Made by a program: the position numbers and the translations under genes
Shown: one piece after another, positions 17,325-26,360 of the stretch
Layout of the letters: the number at the start of each line of letters is the position of its first letter
Position numbering within the stretch: the stretch's first letter is position 1
The notes under the pieces: generated by a model
Database searches by the model: none
Told to the model about the DNA's origin: nothing
What the model saw: only the letters and a program-made list of their open reading frames with translations
DNA from: Streptomyces sp. NBC_00704
GTDB taxonomy: Bacteria > Actinomycetota > Actinomycetes > Streptomycetales > Streptomycetaceae
NCBI RefSeq assembly: GCF_036226605.1
Contig: NZ_CP109000.1
Coordinates: forward strand, 682,001-746,000
Length of the DNA: 64,000 nt
Direction of reading: 5' to 3'

Positions 17325-18935
17325 CTAGACCGCCGGGTTCCGCCGGCCGCGCACACCGGCGGCGACGGCCCATCCCAGACCGCCCGCCGCGACGAGCACC
17401 AGGAGCATCTCGGGCAGGATCCCCAGCTTCGTGGCCGGCGTCTGCGAGGAGCGCAGCGGGACCTTCTGCACCAGGGAGTCCGCGACGAACATGCCGGTCT
17501 TCTGGGTGATCCTGCCGTCGGGCATGATGATCGCGCTGACGCCGCTGGTCACGGGCACCGTGACGGTCCGGCTGTGCTCGACCGCGCGGACGCGGGACAT
17601 GGCGAGCTGCTGGTAGGTCATCTCGCTGCGGTCGAAGGTGGCGTTGTTGCTGGGCACGGAGATCATCTGGGCGCCGTCGGTGACCTCGGAGCGCACGGCC
17701 CAGTCGAACGCGGCCTCGTAACAGGTGACCAGGCCGACCTTGGCGCGGTCCATGTCGAAGACGCCCGGCTTGGTGCCCCGGCTGAAGTCCTGGCGGACCA
17801 TCGCCGTCCAGTCGCTGTTGATCGCGCCGATGAGGGAGCGCAGCGGGAGGTACTCGCCGAACGGCTGGACCTGGCGCTTGTCGTAGGTCTGGGTCGGTCC
17901 CTTCACGGGGTCCCACAGGATCTGCTCGTTGTAGAGCTTGCCGTCGCGTTCGACGACCCCGCCGACCGAGACGGGCACGCCGATCGCCTTGGCCGCCCGG
18001 TCGATGACGACGGCCGCGTCGGCGTTGGCGAAGGGGTCGATGTCGGAGGAGTTCTCGGGCCACAGCACGAAGTCGGGCCGGGGCTTCTTGCCGGCCGCGA
18101 CCTCGGCGGCCAGGCGCTCGGTCTCCCGCGCGTGGTAGTCAAGGACGGCCCGGCGCTGGGCGTTGAACTCCAGGCCGAGCCGGGGGACGTTGCCCTGGAT
18201 GACGGCGACCGTCGCCGTGCCGTCCTCGGCCTTGTCGCTGACCAGCACGCGGGCGGCCAGGGCCGCGACGACGGGAACGGCCATCGCGAGCAGCGCGACC
18301 GCGGCCGCCGACCGCCGCAGTTCGCCCGTGCGCCGCCGGTCCAGGGCGAGCCGCACGATCTCGTGGAGGCCGAACCCGCACAGGACGACCGCGAAGCCGA
18401 GCACCGGGGTGCCGCCGAGCGCGGCGAGGGGCAGGAACACGCCGTCCGCCTGCCCGAAGGCGATCTTGCCCCAGGGGAAGCCGCCGAACGGCGCACGCGC
18501 GCGTGCCGCCTCCCCCGCGGTCCACAGCGCCGCCGCCCACAGCGGCCAGGCCGGGAGCCTGGAGACGGCGGCGATGCCGACGCCGACCAGCGCGACGAAG
18601 ACCGCCTCGATCGCCACCAGGGCGAGCCAGGGACCTGGTCCGACCTCCACCCCGGTCCACACCAGCAGCGGGAGCAGGAAGCCGAGGCCGAAGAGGTAGC
18701 CGAGGCCGAAGGCCGCCTTCCAGCCGCGTCCGCGCAGCACCCAGCCGAGGCCCGCGAAGGCCGGCAGCGCCAGCCACCACAGGGTGCGCGGCGGGAAGCT
18801 GACGTAGAGCAGCACTCCGGAGAGCGCCGCGGCGGCGGCCGGGAGGAGACGCAGGAGGCGCGTGCCGCGTGTGGGGGACGCGGTGGGGGGTTCCAGCTGG
18901 TCCGGCTGGCCGACGGAAGTTGCGGTGACGGTCAC
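17325..18935 (-). CDS. lnt: apolipoprotein N-acyltransferase
   Basis: A 536-residue polytopic enzyme that adds the third acyl chain to the N-terminal cysteine of lipoproteins at the outer face of the cytoplasmic membrane. About seven or eight membrane helices occupy residues 30-230 plus the C-terminus, and the nitrilase-type domain lies between. The catalytic triad matches E. coli Lnt: Glu in LWPENSSD (about 292), Lys in YDKRQVQPFGEY (about 351), Cys in LVTCYEAAF (about 402). The frame is open to 19184, but that stretch is repeat-rich; GTG at 18935 was chosen for the VTVTATSVGQ start and normal family length. Other Streptomyces carry more than one lnt copy. Confidence 0.88.
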   Translation of the reverse strand: MTVTATSVGQPDQLEPPTASPTRGTRLLRLLPAAAAALSGVLLYVSFPPRTLWWLALPAFAGLGWVLRGRGWKAAFGLGYLFGLGFLLPLLVWTGVEVGPGPWLALVAIEAVFVALVGVGIAAVSRLPAWPLWAAALWTAGEAARARAPFGGFPWGKIAFGQADGVFLPLAALGGTPVLGFAVVLCGFGLHEIVRLALDRRRTGELRRSAAAVALLAMAVPVVAALAARVLVSDKAEDGTATVAVIQGNVPRLGLEFNAQRRAVLDYHARETERLAAEVAAGKKPRPDFVLWPENSSDIDPFANADAAVVIDRAAKAIGVPVSVGGVVERDGKLYNEQILWDPVKGPTQTYDKRQVQPFGEYLPLRSLIGAINSDWTAMVRQDFSRGTKPGVFDMDRAKVGLVTCYEAAFDWAVRSEVTDGAQMISVPSNNATFDRSEMTYQQLAMSRVRAVEHSRTVTVPVTSGVSAIIMPDGRITQKTGMFVADSLVQKVPLRSSQTPATKLGILPEMLLVLVAAGGLGWAVAAGVRGRRNPAV

Positions 18936-19055
18936 TCCGGGAGTGTACGGCGGGTGACGTTTGGGCCGACAGCGCGGTCTGAGGGGCGGACCGCCCCGCC
19001 GAGGTCCCGGCCCCGCACTGCCGTCCGGCCGACGTCCGGCTGCCGCCTGCCGCTG

Positions 19056-19140
19056 TCCGTCGTCCGGCGTCGTCCGGCGTCGTCCGGCGTCGGTCCGTCG
19101 TCGGTCCGTCGTCGTCCGGCGTCCGGCTGGCCGGTCCGGC
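19056..19140. repeat. 10-bp tandem microrepeat upstream of lnt
   Basis: Three exact copies of CGTCCGGCGT (19061-19090) are followed by two copies of CGGTCCGTCGT-type units and further degenerate copies to about 19140. The block lies in the divergent gap between lnt and the following membrane-protein gene, about 120 bp from the lnt start, and keeps no coding sense. Confidence 0.7.
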
Positions 19141-19465
19141 TGTCGTCCGCCTGGGCGCCGTGGTGTCCGGCCGCACCGGCCCACCGGCGCTGCCCGGCGG
19201 GCGCACCGGCCGCCGGGCGCACGCCGGGCGGCCGGTGCGGTCGTACAACCCGGCGCAAGTCATCCACAAACCGCCCATCGGCGGATACGGTGTGCCGGAG
19301 CTCCGGTCGCACGCGAGCGCGGCCGGGGTCCGTCGCGGTTCAGGTCCGCGGCGGGTTCAGGCTCACGGTCGGGGGGCGACCGGGTTCGGGGGCGGGGTGG
19401 GTTCCACGGGCACGACGTCTGCCGGCACGGCCGGTGACGGGGAGAGACGAAACGTTTCGGACGCG

Positions 19466-20506
19466 GTGGGCGCGGCTGTTCTGGCGGCCTGCGCCGTCTG
19501 GTCCCTGGTCACCGCCGCCGTGCACGACGGACGTCCCGAGGGTGTGCTGCTCGCCGTGCTGGCGCTGGCCGCCGGGTACGCGGCGGGGCGGATTCTCGGT
19601 GCGCTGACGCCGGTCGCCGCGCCGTGCGCCGGAGCGGCGGCCGGGCTCGTGCTGGCCGTGCTGCTGCCCCGGCTGGACCCGGGGCCGGAGGCCGTCGCGC
19701 CGCTCGGCCATGCCGGCGCCGCCGCCGCGCTGCTGATCCTGTCGGCGGGCGCCGCGTGCTGCGCGGCCTGGACGACGCCGGTGGCGGCGGTGCGGCTCGC
19801 GCTGTGGCTGCTCGCCGGGGTCGTCGTGGTCGCGGGCGCGCTGCTGGGGTCGGCGGCGGCCGTGGTGGCCTGTGGCGCCGTGCTGCTGTGCTCGTCGGCC
19901 GCGGGCGGGGGGTTCCGCCGAGGGCCGGTGCTCGCGGGGCTGACGCTCGTCGCCGCGCTGGTGACGGGGCTGACCTGGGCGGTCGCCGGGAGCGCGCTGC
20001 CGGGCGGCCTCGCCGGCGTCGTGCGGGAGGTGCTGACGTCGCGGCGGGTCGAGCTGTGGCGGGACGCCCTGGGCATGGCCCGTCGCGCGAGCGGTCTCGG
20101 TGTCGGTCCGGGGCGTTTCGGGGAGTTGAGCGAGACGGCGGCGCGGTCGTCGCCGCCGGACGGCAAGCCCCACTCGGCGCCGTTGCAGCTCGCGGCGGAG
20201 CAGGGAGTGGTGGGCGTGCTGCTGCTCGGCGCGGTCTTCTGCTGGGTGCTGTTCGCCCTGTGGCGTGCGCCGCGCCCGACGCCGGTGGTCCTCACCACGG
20301 GGGCTTCGCTCACCGCGCTCGCCGTCGTCGCCTCGGCCGGGAACGCGCTCAGCTTCACGACGGTGACGGCGGGCGCGGGGCTGCTGGCGGGCGTGGCCAC
20401 GGCGCGGCCGCTCGCGGAGGCGCTCCCGGTGTGCGAGCCCGCCCGGACGTCGGGGGCCGCACCGCGGTGCGAGCGGGACCTGCACGGCGGCCGACCGTCC
20501 GCGTGA
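19466..20506 (+). CDS. polytopic membrane protein, O-antigen-ligase-like
   Basis: A protein of about 346 residues made almost wholly of transmembrane helices (about nine or ten, Ala/Val/Leu-rich) with one larger loop containing RRVELWRDALGMARRASGLGVGPG. That loop pattern, ending SAPLQLAAEQGVVG, is typical of the Wzy/O-antigen ligase superfamily, so a role in joining or polymerising a surface glycan is likely but unproven. The start is uncertain: the frame is open from 19160. The best Shine-Dalgarno (GGGGAGAG at 19439-19446) is followed 7 nt later by GTT rather than a normal start; the first GTG after it is at 19466, and another GTG lies at 19397. Confidence 0.7.
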   Translation: MGAAVLAACAVWSLVTAAVHDGRPEGVLLAVLALAAGYAAGRILGALTPVAAPCAGAAAGLVLAVLLPRLDPGPEAVAPLGHAGAAAALLILSAGAACCAAWTTPVAAVRLALWLLAGVVVVAGALLGSAAAVVACGAVLLCSSAAGGGFRRGPVLAGLTLVAALVTGLTWAVAGSALPGGLAGVVREVLTSRRVELWRDALGMARRASGLGVGPGRFGELSETAARSSPPDGKPHSAPLQLAAEQGVVGVLLLGAVFCWVLFALWRAPRPTPVVLTTGASLTALAVVASAGNALSFTTVTAGAGLLAGVATARPLAEALPVCEPARTSGAAPRCERDLHGGRPSA

Positions 20507-20539
20507 GGGGGCAGAGGGCGGGTCCCACGCGCGGGGCGC

Positions 20540-21121
20540 TCAGTGTGCGGTGTCGGCGGCGCCCGTCCGCAGCCGGTTCCTGATCACGCGGACGGCGGAC
20601 TCGGCGTCGTCCACGGTGATCGTGAAGGTGTGCCCGTCCCAGAGGCGCAGCACCACGCCCTCGCCCCGGCGGACGACGACCGCGGTCCCCTTCTCCGGCC
20701 GCCACCGGTAGCCCCAGCCGCCCCAGTGGCGCGGGGTGACGAGGGGTTCGAAGTCGGCCCCTGCGACATGCGCCAGCGGGATGCGGCGGCGCGGCAGGCC
20801 GATGTGGCCGCAGCGCACTTCGAGGCACTCCCCGTCGAGTCTGAGGTCGACGTGGACGAAGGCGAGGGTGCCGAAGAGGACCAGCAGACCGGCGGCGATG
20901 CAGCCGACGACCGACATGGCGAGGGGCGCGACGCCGGACGTCCAGGCCGAGTCGACGGCGAGTTCGACGCCGAGCCCCAGGCAGGCCGCTCCGACGAGGG
21001 CGAGCAGCCACTGGACGCGGTTGGTGGCGCGGCCGCTCCAGACGTCGGGGTGGGGCGCGTCGCTGTGCGGGACGTCGGGAAGCGGGATGCTCTCGTCGTG
21101 GGGGTGGTCCCTCATATCCAT
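20540..21121 (-). CDS. membrane protein with bacterial PH domain
   Basis: A protein of about 193 residues with two transmembrane helices (WLLALVGAACLGLGVEL and the following PLAMSVVGCIAAGLLVLFG) and a C-terminal bPH-like beta domain (RIPLAHVAGADF, then GYRWRPEKGTAVVVRRG and HTFTITVDDAESAV). Proteins of this shape are common in Streptomyces, with no established function. Two in-frame ATGs (21121 and 21115) begin MDMRDHPHD; the first is used. Neither has a strong Shine-Dalgarno. It lies downstream of the racemase gene on the same strand with a palindrome between them, so it probably has its own promoter. Confidence 0.8.
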   Translation of the reverse strand: MDMRDHPHDESIPLPDVPHSDAPHPDVWSGRATNRVQWLLALVGAACLGLGVELAVDSAWTSGVAPLAMSVVGCIAAGLLVLFGTLAFVHVDLRLDGECLEVRCGHIGLPRRRIPLAHVAGADFEPLVTPRHWGGWGYRWRPEKGTAVVVRRGEGVVLRLWDGHTFTITVDDAESAVRVIRNRLRTGAADTAH

Positions 21122-21170
21122 GAGGTTACTCAGGTTTCGCTGCGCCGGTACCACGTGGCGCAGAGTGACT

Positions 21171-21188
21171 GCTCCGCCCGGGCGGAGC
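21171..21188 (-). terminator. short palindromic hairpin after racemase gene
   Basis: GCTCCGCCCGGGCGGAGC is a perfect 18-bp palindrome, 15 bp beyond the racemase stop and about 50 bp before the next start. It could be a terminator; the minimal loop makes that only moderately likely, and a protein-binding site is also possible. Confidence 0.45.
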
Positions 21189-21203
21189 GCCCCGACGGGT
21201 CGG

Positions 21204-21989
21204 TCAGCGGGCGGGGGCGACGGCCTGGAGCAGACGGCCCTCGGCGTAGGCCAGGGCGGGGGCGGGCAGGGCGCCCGGGCGGCCGCTGAGGATGACCGTC
21301 ACGGCGCCGGTCGCGGCCGCGTCGGGCTCGGGGCGGGCGCCGATCCTGCGCAGCGCCTGCGCGGCCACGGCGCCGGCGGAGCCGAGCAGGGCCGGCGCGG
21401 GACGCCCGGGGCCGCTCACGGCGGCGCGGATGCGCTCGGCGACCAGCTCGTAGTGGGTGCAGCCCAGGACGACGGTCGTGACCTCGTCGGGGGTGAGCGC
21501 GGCGGCCGCGGCGACCGCGGCGTCGATCGCCGTCTCGTCCGCGTGCTCCACCGCTTCGGCCAGCCCCCAGCAGGGCACCTCGGCGACGGTGACGCCGTCG
21601 GCGAAGTCGTCGATCAGGCCCCGCTGGTAGGGGCTGCCCGTGGTGGCGGGGGTGGCCCAGATGGCGACGGGGCCGCCGCCCGCCGCGGCGGGCTTGATCG
21701 CGGGGACGGTGCCGATCACCGGGACGGCGGGTTCGAGGAGGGCGCGCAGGGCGGGCAGGGCGTGGACGGTCGCCGTGTTGCAGCCGACGATCAGCGCGTC
21801 GGGCCGGTGGGCCGCGGCGGCCTCGGCGACGGCCACGGCCCGCTCGGTGAGGTCCTGCGGGGTGCGCGGTCCCCAGGGCATGCCGTCGGGGTCGAGGGAG
21901 AGCACGAGATCGGCGTCGGGCCGCAGACGTCGTACCGCGGCGGTGGCCGCCAGCAGGCCGATTCCGGAGTCCATGAGCGCGATCTTCAC
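21204..21989 (-). CDS. aspartate/glutamate racemase family protein
   Basis: A 261-residue cofactor-independent racemase with both catalytic cysteines: VGCNTATVHALP (about residue 70) and LGCTHYELV (about 178). The N-terminal DSGIGLLAATAAVRRL resembles the glutamate racemase signature but lacks the usual GVGGLSV form, so it may be a MurI paralog rather than the housekeeping D-Glu supplier. The GTG at 21989 (VKIALMDSG) was chosen; the frame continues upstream antisense to the glycosyltransferase gene without coding sense. Divergent from the HpnB-like gene with only 57 bp between starts. Confidence 0.82.
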   Translation of the reverse strand: MKIALMDSGIGLLAATAAVRRLRPDADLVLSLDPDGMPWGPRTPQDLTERAVAVAEAAAAHRPDALIVGCNTATVHALPALRALLEPAVPVIGTVPAIKPAAAGGGPVAIWATPATTGSPYQRGLIDDFADGVTVAEVPCWGLAEAVEHADETAIDAAVAAAAALTPDEVTTVVLGCTHYELVAERIRAAVSGPGRPAPALLGSAGAVAAQALRRIGARPEPDAAATGAVTVILSGRPGALPAPALAYAEGRLLQAVAPAR

Positions 21990-22046
21990 CCGGCCACCAT
22001 AGACGATGTGCCCCGGCGGCCCGGCCGGGTGGGGCAGACTGCGCGC

Positions 22047-23222
22047 GTGAGCGCCATCGTGTGGATCGCCGCCCTGTCCCTGGCCGCGTGGCTGTGGCTG
22101 TTGCTCTGTCAGGGCTTCTTCTGGCGCACGGACGTCAGACTGCCCGCGCGCACGGCGCCGGAGCGATGGCCGTCCGTCTGCGTCGTCGTCCCCGCGCGCG
22201 ACGAGGCCGCCGTCCTGCCCGCGAGTCTGCCCACGCTGCTCGCGCAGGACTATCCGGGCCGCGCGGAGGTCTTCCTCGTCGACGACGGGAGCGGCGACGG
22301 CACCGGGGAGCTGGCGCGGGCCCTCGCCCGGCGGCACGGCGGGCTGGCGCTGACCGTGGACTCGCCCGGGGAACCGCCCGCGGGCTGGACCGGGAAGCTG
22401 TGGGCGGTGCGTCACGGGATGGCGCTGGCACGCGCGCGTGAGCCCGAGTACCTCCTCCTCACGGACGCCGACATCGCGCACGCGCCCGACAGCCTGCGGG
22501 AGTTGGTGGCGGCGGCGCACTCCGGCGGGTTCGACGTCGTCTCCCAGATGGCGCGGCTGCGGGTGGAGAGCGTGTGGGAGCGGCTGGTGGTGCCGGCGTT
22601 CGTCTACTTCTTCGCGCAGCTGTACCCGTTCCGCCGGATCGGCCGGCGCGGGTCGCGTACGGCGGCCGCGGCGGGCGGCTGCGTCCTGCTGCGCGACGAC
22701 GCGGCCGTGCGGGCGCGGATCCCGGACGCGATCCGGCACGCCGTCATCGACGACGTGGCCCTGGCCCGTGCCGTGAAGGGGGCGGGCGGTCACGTCTGGC
22801 TGGGGCTGGCCGACCGGGTGGACAGCGTGCGTCCGTACCCGCGGCTGCACGGCCTGTGGCGGATGGTCTCGCGCAGCGCCTACGCGCAGTTGCGGCACAG
22901 CCCGCTCCTGCTGGCGGGCACGGTGCTCGGCCTCGCCCTGGTGTACCTCGTGCCGCCGCTCGCCCTGTCGGCCGGGCTCGCCGCCGGCAGCGCGGCGACG
23001 GCGGTGTGCGGCGCTCTGGCGTGGCTGGTCATGGCGGGGACGTATCTGCCGATGCTCCGCTACTACCGGCAGCCTCTGTGGCTCGCTCCCCTGCTGCCGT
23101 GCACCGCGTTCCTCTACCTGCTGATGACGGTGGACTCCGCGGTGCAGCACTACCGGGGGCGCGGTGCGGCCTGGAAGGGCCGCACCTACGCGCGTCCGGA
23201 CGCCGTCGCCGACGAGGGCTGA
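22047..23222 (+). CDS. HpnB-like family 2 glycosyltransferase
   Basis: A 391-residue membrane glycosyltransferase. A transmembrane helix comes first (IVWIAALSLAAWLWLLL), then the GT-A domain with VVVPARDEA, FLVDDGSGDGTGE and LLTDADIAHAPDS as nucleotide-sugar and metal sites, and about three helices at the C-terminus. The arrangement matches the hopanoid-associated HpnB group, though no hopanoid genes lie nearby, so the acceptor is unknown. Start GTG at 22047. The tail GRGAAWKGRTYARPD is also typical of that group. Confidence 0.86.
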   Translation: MSAIVWIAALSLAAWLWLLLCQGFFWRTDVRLPARTAPERWPSVCVVVPARDEAAVLPASLPTLLAQDYPGRAEVFLVDDGSGDGTGELARALARRHGGLALTVDSPGEPPAGWTGKLWAVRHGMALARAREPEYLLLTDADIAHAPDSLRELVAAAHSGGFDVVSQMARLRVESVWERLVVPAFVYFFAQLYPFRRIGRRGSRTAAAAGGCVLLRDDAAVRARIPDAIRHAVIDDVALARAVKGAGGHVWLGLADRVDSVRPYPRLHGLWRMVSRSAYAQLRHSPLLLAGTVLGLALVYLVPPLALSAGLAAGSAATAVCGALAWLVMAGTYLPMLRYYRQPLWLAPLLPCTAFLYLLMTVDSAVQHYRGRGAAWKGRTYARPDAVADEG

Positions 23223-23246
23223 TCCGCGCGGGGGCGGGCGCGGGCG

Positions 23247-24578
23247 CTATTTGCGGCCGGGCGTCCAGTTCATGCCCCACCCGTAGGCGTGGTCGACGGT
23301 CCGCTGGGGGCTCACGCCGCGTTCCGGCACGAGGTAGCGGGCCTCGCGCTGGACGACGAGGTCGCCTCCGTGGTTGGTGATGAGGGCGAGGGCGCACACG
23401 GTGGAGGGGACGGTGCACTCGTCGAGGGAGAAGTCGACCGGTGCGCCGTGCTGGGGCTGGAGCGTGACCGTGGCGTGCAGGTCGGCGAAGGAGCGGGCGC
23501 CCTCGTAGATGGTGACGAACACCAGGATGCGGCGGAAGTCGTCGCGCCGGTCGAGGTTGACGGTGAGGTTCTCGCCGCTCGACACCGCGCCGGTGCGGTC
23601 GTCGCCGTCGAGGTGGATGTAGGGCGCCTGGTGCAGTGAGCCGAAGGCGTTGCCCAGGGCCTGGACGACGCCCTTGCGGCCGTCGTCGAGTTCGAACAGG
23701 GCGCACAGGTCGAGGTCGAGGTCGTTGTGCAGGGCGACCGCGCGGCCGCGTTTGGCGCCCCACCCGGAGAACTGCTTGCGCACCTCCCAGTTGAGGTTGA
23801 CGCGCAGGGTGCCGGAGGTGCCGCCCTGTTTGGTCAGCGACACCGAGGGGGCGGCCTTGGTGAGCGTCACCTTGGTCAGCCGTACCGGTGCGGCGGGCGG
23901 CGCCGGCGGCGGTGGCGGGGCCTGGTGCGGGGGCGGGGGGACCGTGGCCGGGAAGGCGGGCCGGGCCGGCGACTGCGGGAAGGGCGGCGCGGCGGGAGGC
24001 AGCGGAGTCTGCGAGGTCTGCGGCGCGGGCGGGGCGGGCGCGGCGGTCTGCTGCGGCTCGTCGACGGTGATGCCGAAGTCGGTGGCCAGTCCTTCGAGGC
24101 CGCTGTCGTATCCCTGGCCGACGGCCCGGAACTTCCAGGCGCCCTGGCGGCGGTAGAACTCGCCGAGGACGAAAGCCGTCTCGACGGTGGCGCCGGTGCT
24201 GTCGAAGCGTGCCACGACGGTGCCCTGCGCGGCGTCCCGCACCTCGATGTAGAGGTCGGGGACCTGGCCGAACGAGCCGCCGTCCGCCGAGGCGGCGACG
24301 ACGACGGTCTCGACGGCGGGCTCCACGCGCGCGAGGTCGACGAGCAGGCTGTCGGTCGTCCGGCCGGCGGCGGCGCCCTTGCCCTCGTGGCGGACCGCGC
24401 CGGAGGCGTGGGCGGACTGGTTGTAGAAGACGAAGTCGGAGTCGGACCGGACCTTTCCGCCCACGAGCACCAGCGCCGAGGCGTCCACGTCCGGAACGCC
24501 CGGCCCTTGGCGCCACCCCAGCTCGACCCGCAGTGCCGTGGTCGGCACCGGAGCATTGGAGCCCTTCGGCATGGACAT
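23247..24578 (-). CDS. two-domain TerD/TerA-type tellurium-resistance protein
   Basis: A 443-residue cytosolic protein. Residues about 1-180 form a TerD domain ([51 protein letters not shown]), which in the family binds calcium. A proline-rich linker (about 190-255) joins a second TerD/TerA-like domain (VNLNWEVRK to the C-terminus, [19 protein letters not shown]). Ter proteins form membrane-linked stress complexes; no other ter genes are in the window. Start ATG at 24578 (MSMPKG); an earlier in-frame ATG at 24590 would add four residues. Confidence 0.85.
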   Translation of the reverse strand: MSMPKGSNAPVPTTALRVELGWRQGPGVPDVDASALVLVGGKVRSDSDFVFYNQSAHASGAVRHEGKGAAAGRTTDSLLVDLARVEPAVETVVVAASADGGSFGQVPDLYIEVRDAAQGTVVARFDSTGATVETAFVLGEFYRRQGAWKFRAVGQGYDSGLEGLATDFGITVDEPQQTAAPAPPAPQTSQTPLPPAAPPFPQSPARPAFPATVPPPPHQAPPPPPAPPAAPVRLTKVTLTKAAPSVSLTKQGGTSGTLRVNLNWEVRKQFSGWGAKRGRAVALHNDLDLDLCALFELDDGRKGVVQALGNAFGSLHQAPYIHLDGDDRTGAVSSGENLTVNLDRRDDFRRILVFVTIYEGARSFADLHATVTLQPQHGAPVDFSLDECTVPSTVCALALITNHGGDLVVQREARYLVPERGVSPQRTVDHAYGWGMNWTPGRK

Positions 24579-24869
24579 GTACGCCCCCATCGTCGGTCGG
24601 GTGCGCCGGGCGGCGCGCCGGCGCTCCTCGGGTTGTCTACCCGTCAACCTATTGCGCGGGACGGCGCACGCCCATCCGGAGCACGGGAACGGCCCCGCCA
24701 AACCGCGGGTAACCCGCTCGGAACTCGGGCTTTACACGATTCACGGAGCGCTTGCCGTCCCTTTTCCCCATGTTCGCTCGCATTGGGGATCCAAGGCCAC
24801 CGCCGACACGGAAATCAACCCTCTTATCGGTCTCCCCAACCAGCACATCGTGGGCTTAACTTATGTGCC
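24579..24869. other. AT-richer divergent intergenic region
   Basis: About 290 bp between the TerD/TerA gene and the DUF6643 gene, with visibly lower GC than its surroundings between 24700 and 24865. No gene is seen. The stretch GGGCTTAACTTATGTGCC immediately before the DUF6643 start codon leaves little room for a leader if TTATGT acts as a -10, so the exact promoter is unresolved. Confidence 0.45.
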
Positions 24870-25319
24870 ATGACCTCCCCCCGCTCCACCTATGGCGGCG
24901 GCTACTACTCCGCCTCCTTCCCGGACACCCCGATCTACGACTCGCTCGTCGCCGAGCGGGGCACCCCGCAGATCGCCCCGATCCGGGTTCCCGCCGCGTA
25001 CGACATGGGCGCGAGCCATCTGCCCGCGCTCCCCTCGGCACTGCCGGCTCTCCCGGCGGGCCCCTCCCAGGCCTCCTACGGCTCGTACGGCTCCTACGGC
25101 TATCCGCAGGCGCAGCAGCCCGCACCGCTTCAGCAGGCCCCGGCGGCGTACATTCCGCCGCAGGCCGGCCCGCCGCGCGGCTATCCGGGTCCGCAGGCGC
25201 AGCAGCAGATGCGCCCGGCGGCCCCGGCCGGCTACGAGGCGATGCGTCCCGCCGCGCCCCGGCCGCCCGCGCCCCAGTACCAGGATCCGTACAACAACCA
25301 GCAGTACCGCGGTTACTGA
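24870..25319 (+). CDS. DUF6643-type tyrosine/proline-rich protein
   Basis: A 149-residue protein with a structured-looking start (TYGGGYYSASFPDTPIYDSL, then GTPQIAPIRVPA) and a low-complexity remainder rich in Pro, Ala, Gln and Tyr (SYGSYGSYGYPQAQQPAP; YQDPYNNQQYRGY). No membrane helix or signal peptide. The pattern matches a small family widespread in Streptomyces (DUF6643) with no known function; the tail suggests disorder. ATG at 24870. It may be transcribed with the MOSC gene 43 bp downstream. Confidence 0.78.
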   Translation: MTSPRSTYGGGYYSASFPDTPIYDSLVAERGTPQIAPIRVPAAYDMGASHLPALPSALPALPAGPSQASYGSYGSYGYPQAQQPAPLQQAPAAYIPPQAGPPRGYPGPQAQQQMRPAAPAGYEAMRPAAPRPPAPQYQDPYNNQQYRGY

Positions 25320-25362
25320 AAACCGCTCCGGGGTTCCCGCCGTCGCCTGGCAGGATGACCCC

Positions 25363-26187
25363 ATGGGGAATGCGGAACTGCTGTCGATACACGTCCATCC
25401 GGTCAAGGCGTTCCGGGGCCAGGCGCTCCGTGAGGCCGTCGTGGAGCCCTGGGGGCTGGCCGGTGACCGGCGATGGGCGCTGATCGACGACGGGGGAAAG
25501 GTCGTCACCCAACGCCAGCAGCCGCGTCTCGCCCTGGCCGCCGCCGAGCCCGTGCCCGGCGGCGGCGTCCGTCTGTCGGCGCCCGGCCGGGAACCGCTGA
25601 CCGTGCCGGTGCCGGAGGCCGTCGGCACGGTGTCCATGGACCTGTTCGGCGACAAGCTGGAGGCGGTCCTCGCCGGCGCCGCGGCGCACCGCTGGTGCAG
25701 TGCCTACGTCGGCGCCGACGTGCGACTGGTGCACATGGACGACCCGGCGGCCCGCAGACCGGTGGATCCCGGGTACGCCCTGCCCGGTGAGACCGTCTCC
25801 TTCGCCGACGGCTATCCGCTGCTCGCCGTCTCGGCCGCCTCCCTGGACGCCCTCAACTCCCTCGTCGCGCAAGGCCCCCACTCCGGCGAGGGGCCGCTGC
25901 CCATGAACCGTTTCCGGCCCAATCTCGTCGTGGGGGGCACCGAGCCCTGGGCCGAGGACCACTGGTCGCGGCTGGTCGTGGGCGAGGTCGAGTTCCGGGT
26001 GGCCAAGCCGTCGGGGCGGTGCGTGGTGACCACCACCGACCAGGACACCGCGGTGCGCGGCAAGGAGCCCCTGTCCACCCTGGGCCGTCACCGGCGCCTC
26101 GACGACGGGCTGGTCTTCGGGCAGAACCTGGTCCCCCTCTCCCGCGGCACGGTCCGGGTGGGCGATCCGGTGCGCGTCGTCGCGTAG
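25363..26187 (+). CDS. MOSC domain protein (mARC-like)
   Basis: A 274-residue protein with an N-terminal MOSC beta-barrel domain (LLSIHVHPVKAFRGQALREA, GLAGDRRWALID) and a C-terminal MOSC domain (MNRFRPNLVVGGTEPWAED, SGRCVVTTTDQDTA). The cysteine in SGRCVVT corresponds to the conserved residue expected to ligate or receive molybdenum-cofactor sulfur. Related proteins reduce N-hydroxylated compounds or handle Moco sulfur. ATG at 25363 follows CAGGATGAC. Neighbouring genes give no functional hint. Confidence 0.87.
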   Translation: MGNAELLSIHVHPVKAFRGQALREAVVEPWGLAGDRRWALIDDGGKVVTQRQQPRLALAAAEPVPGGGVRLSAPGREPLTVPVPEAVGTVSMDLFGDKLEAVLAGAAAHRWCSAYVGADVRLVHMDDPAARRPVDPGYALPGETVSFADGYPLLAVSAASLDALNSLVAQGPHSGEGPLPMNRFRPNLVVGGTEPWAEDHWSRLVVGEVEFRVAKPSGRCVVTTTDQDTAVRGKEPLSTLGRHRRLDDGLVFGQNLVPLSRGTVRVGDPVRVVA

Positions 26188-26360
26188 TTCCGGCCCCGCC
26201 CGGCCGACCGCGTCCGCCCGCGGGAACCTCCGCCCGGCGGTGAGCCGTTGGGACTGCGTGGGACGTTCATGAGAGGTCCCGGGTCCCGGTGGTGCGGTTC
26301 CGCGTCGCCGGCGCCCGCGCGTGGACGGCCGTGACGGGGATCTGCACGGGGGGAAGGGGG

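Noticed and set aside
17574..19607. Plus-strand frame opposite lnt
   Set aside because: Antisense shadow of a gene with a full Lnt catalytic triad.
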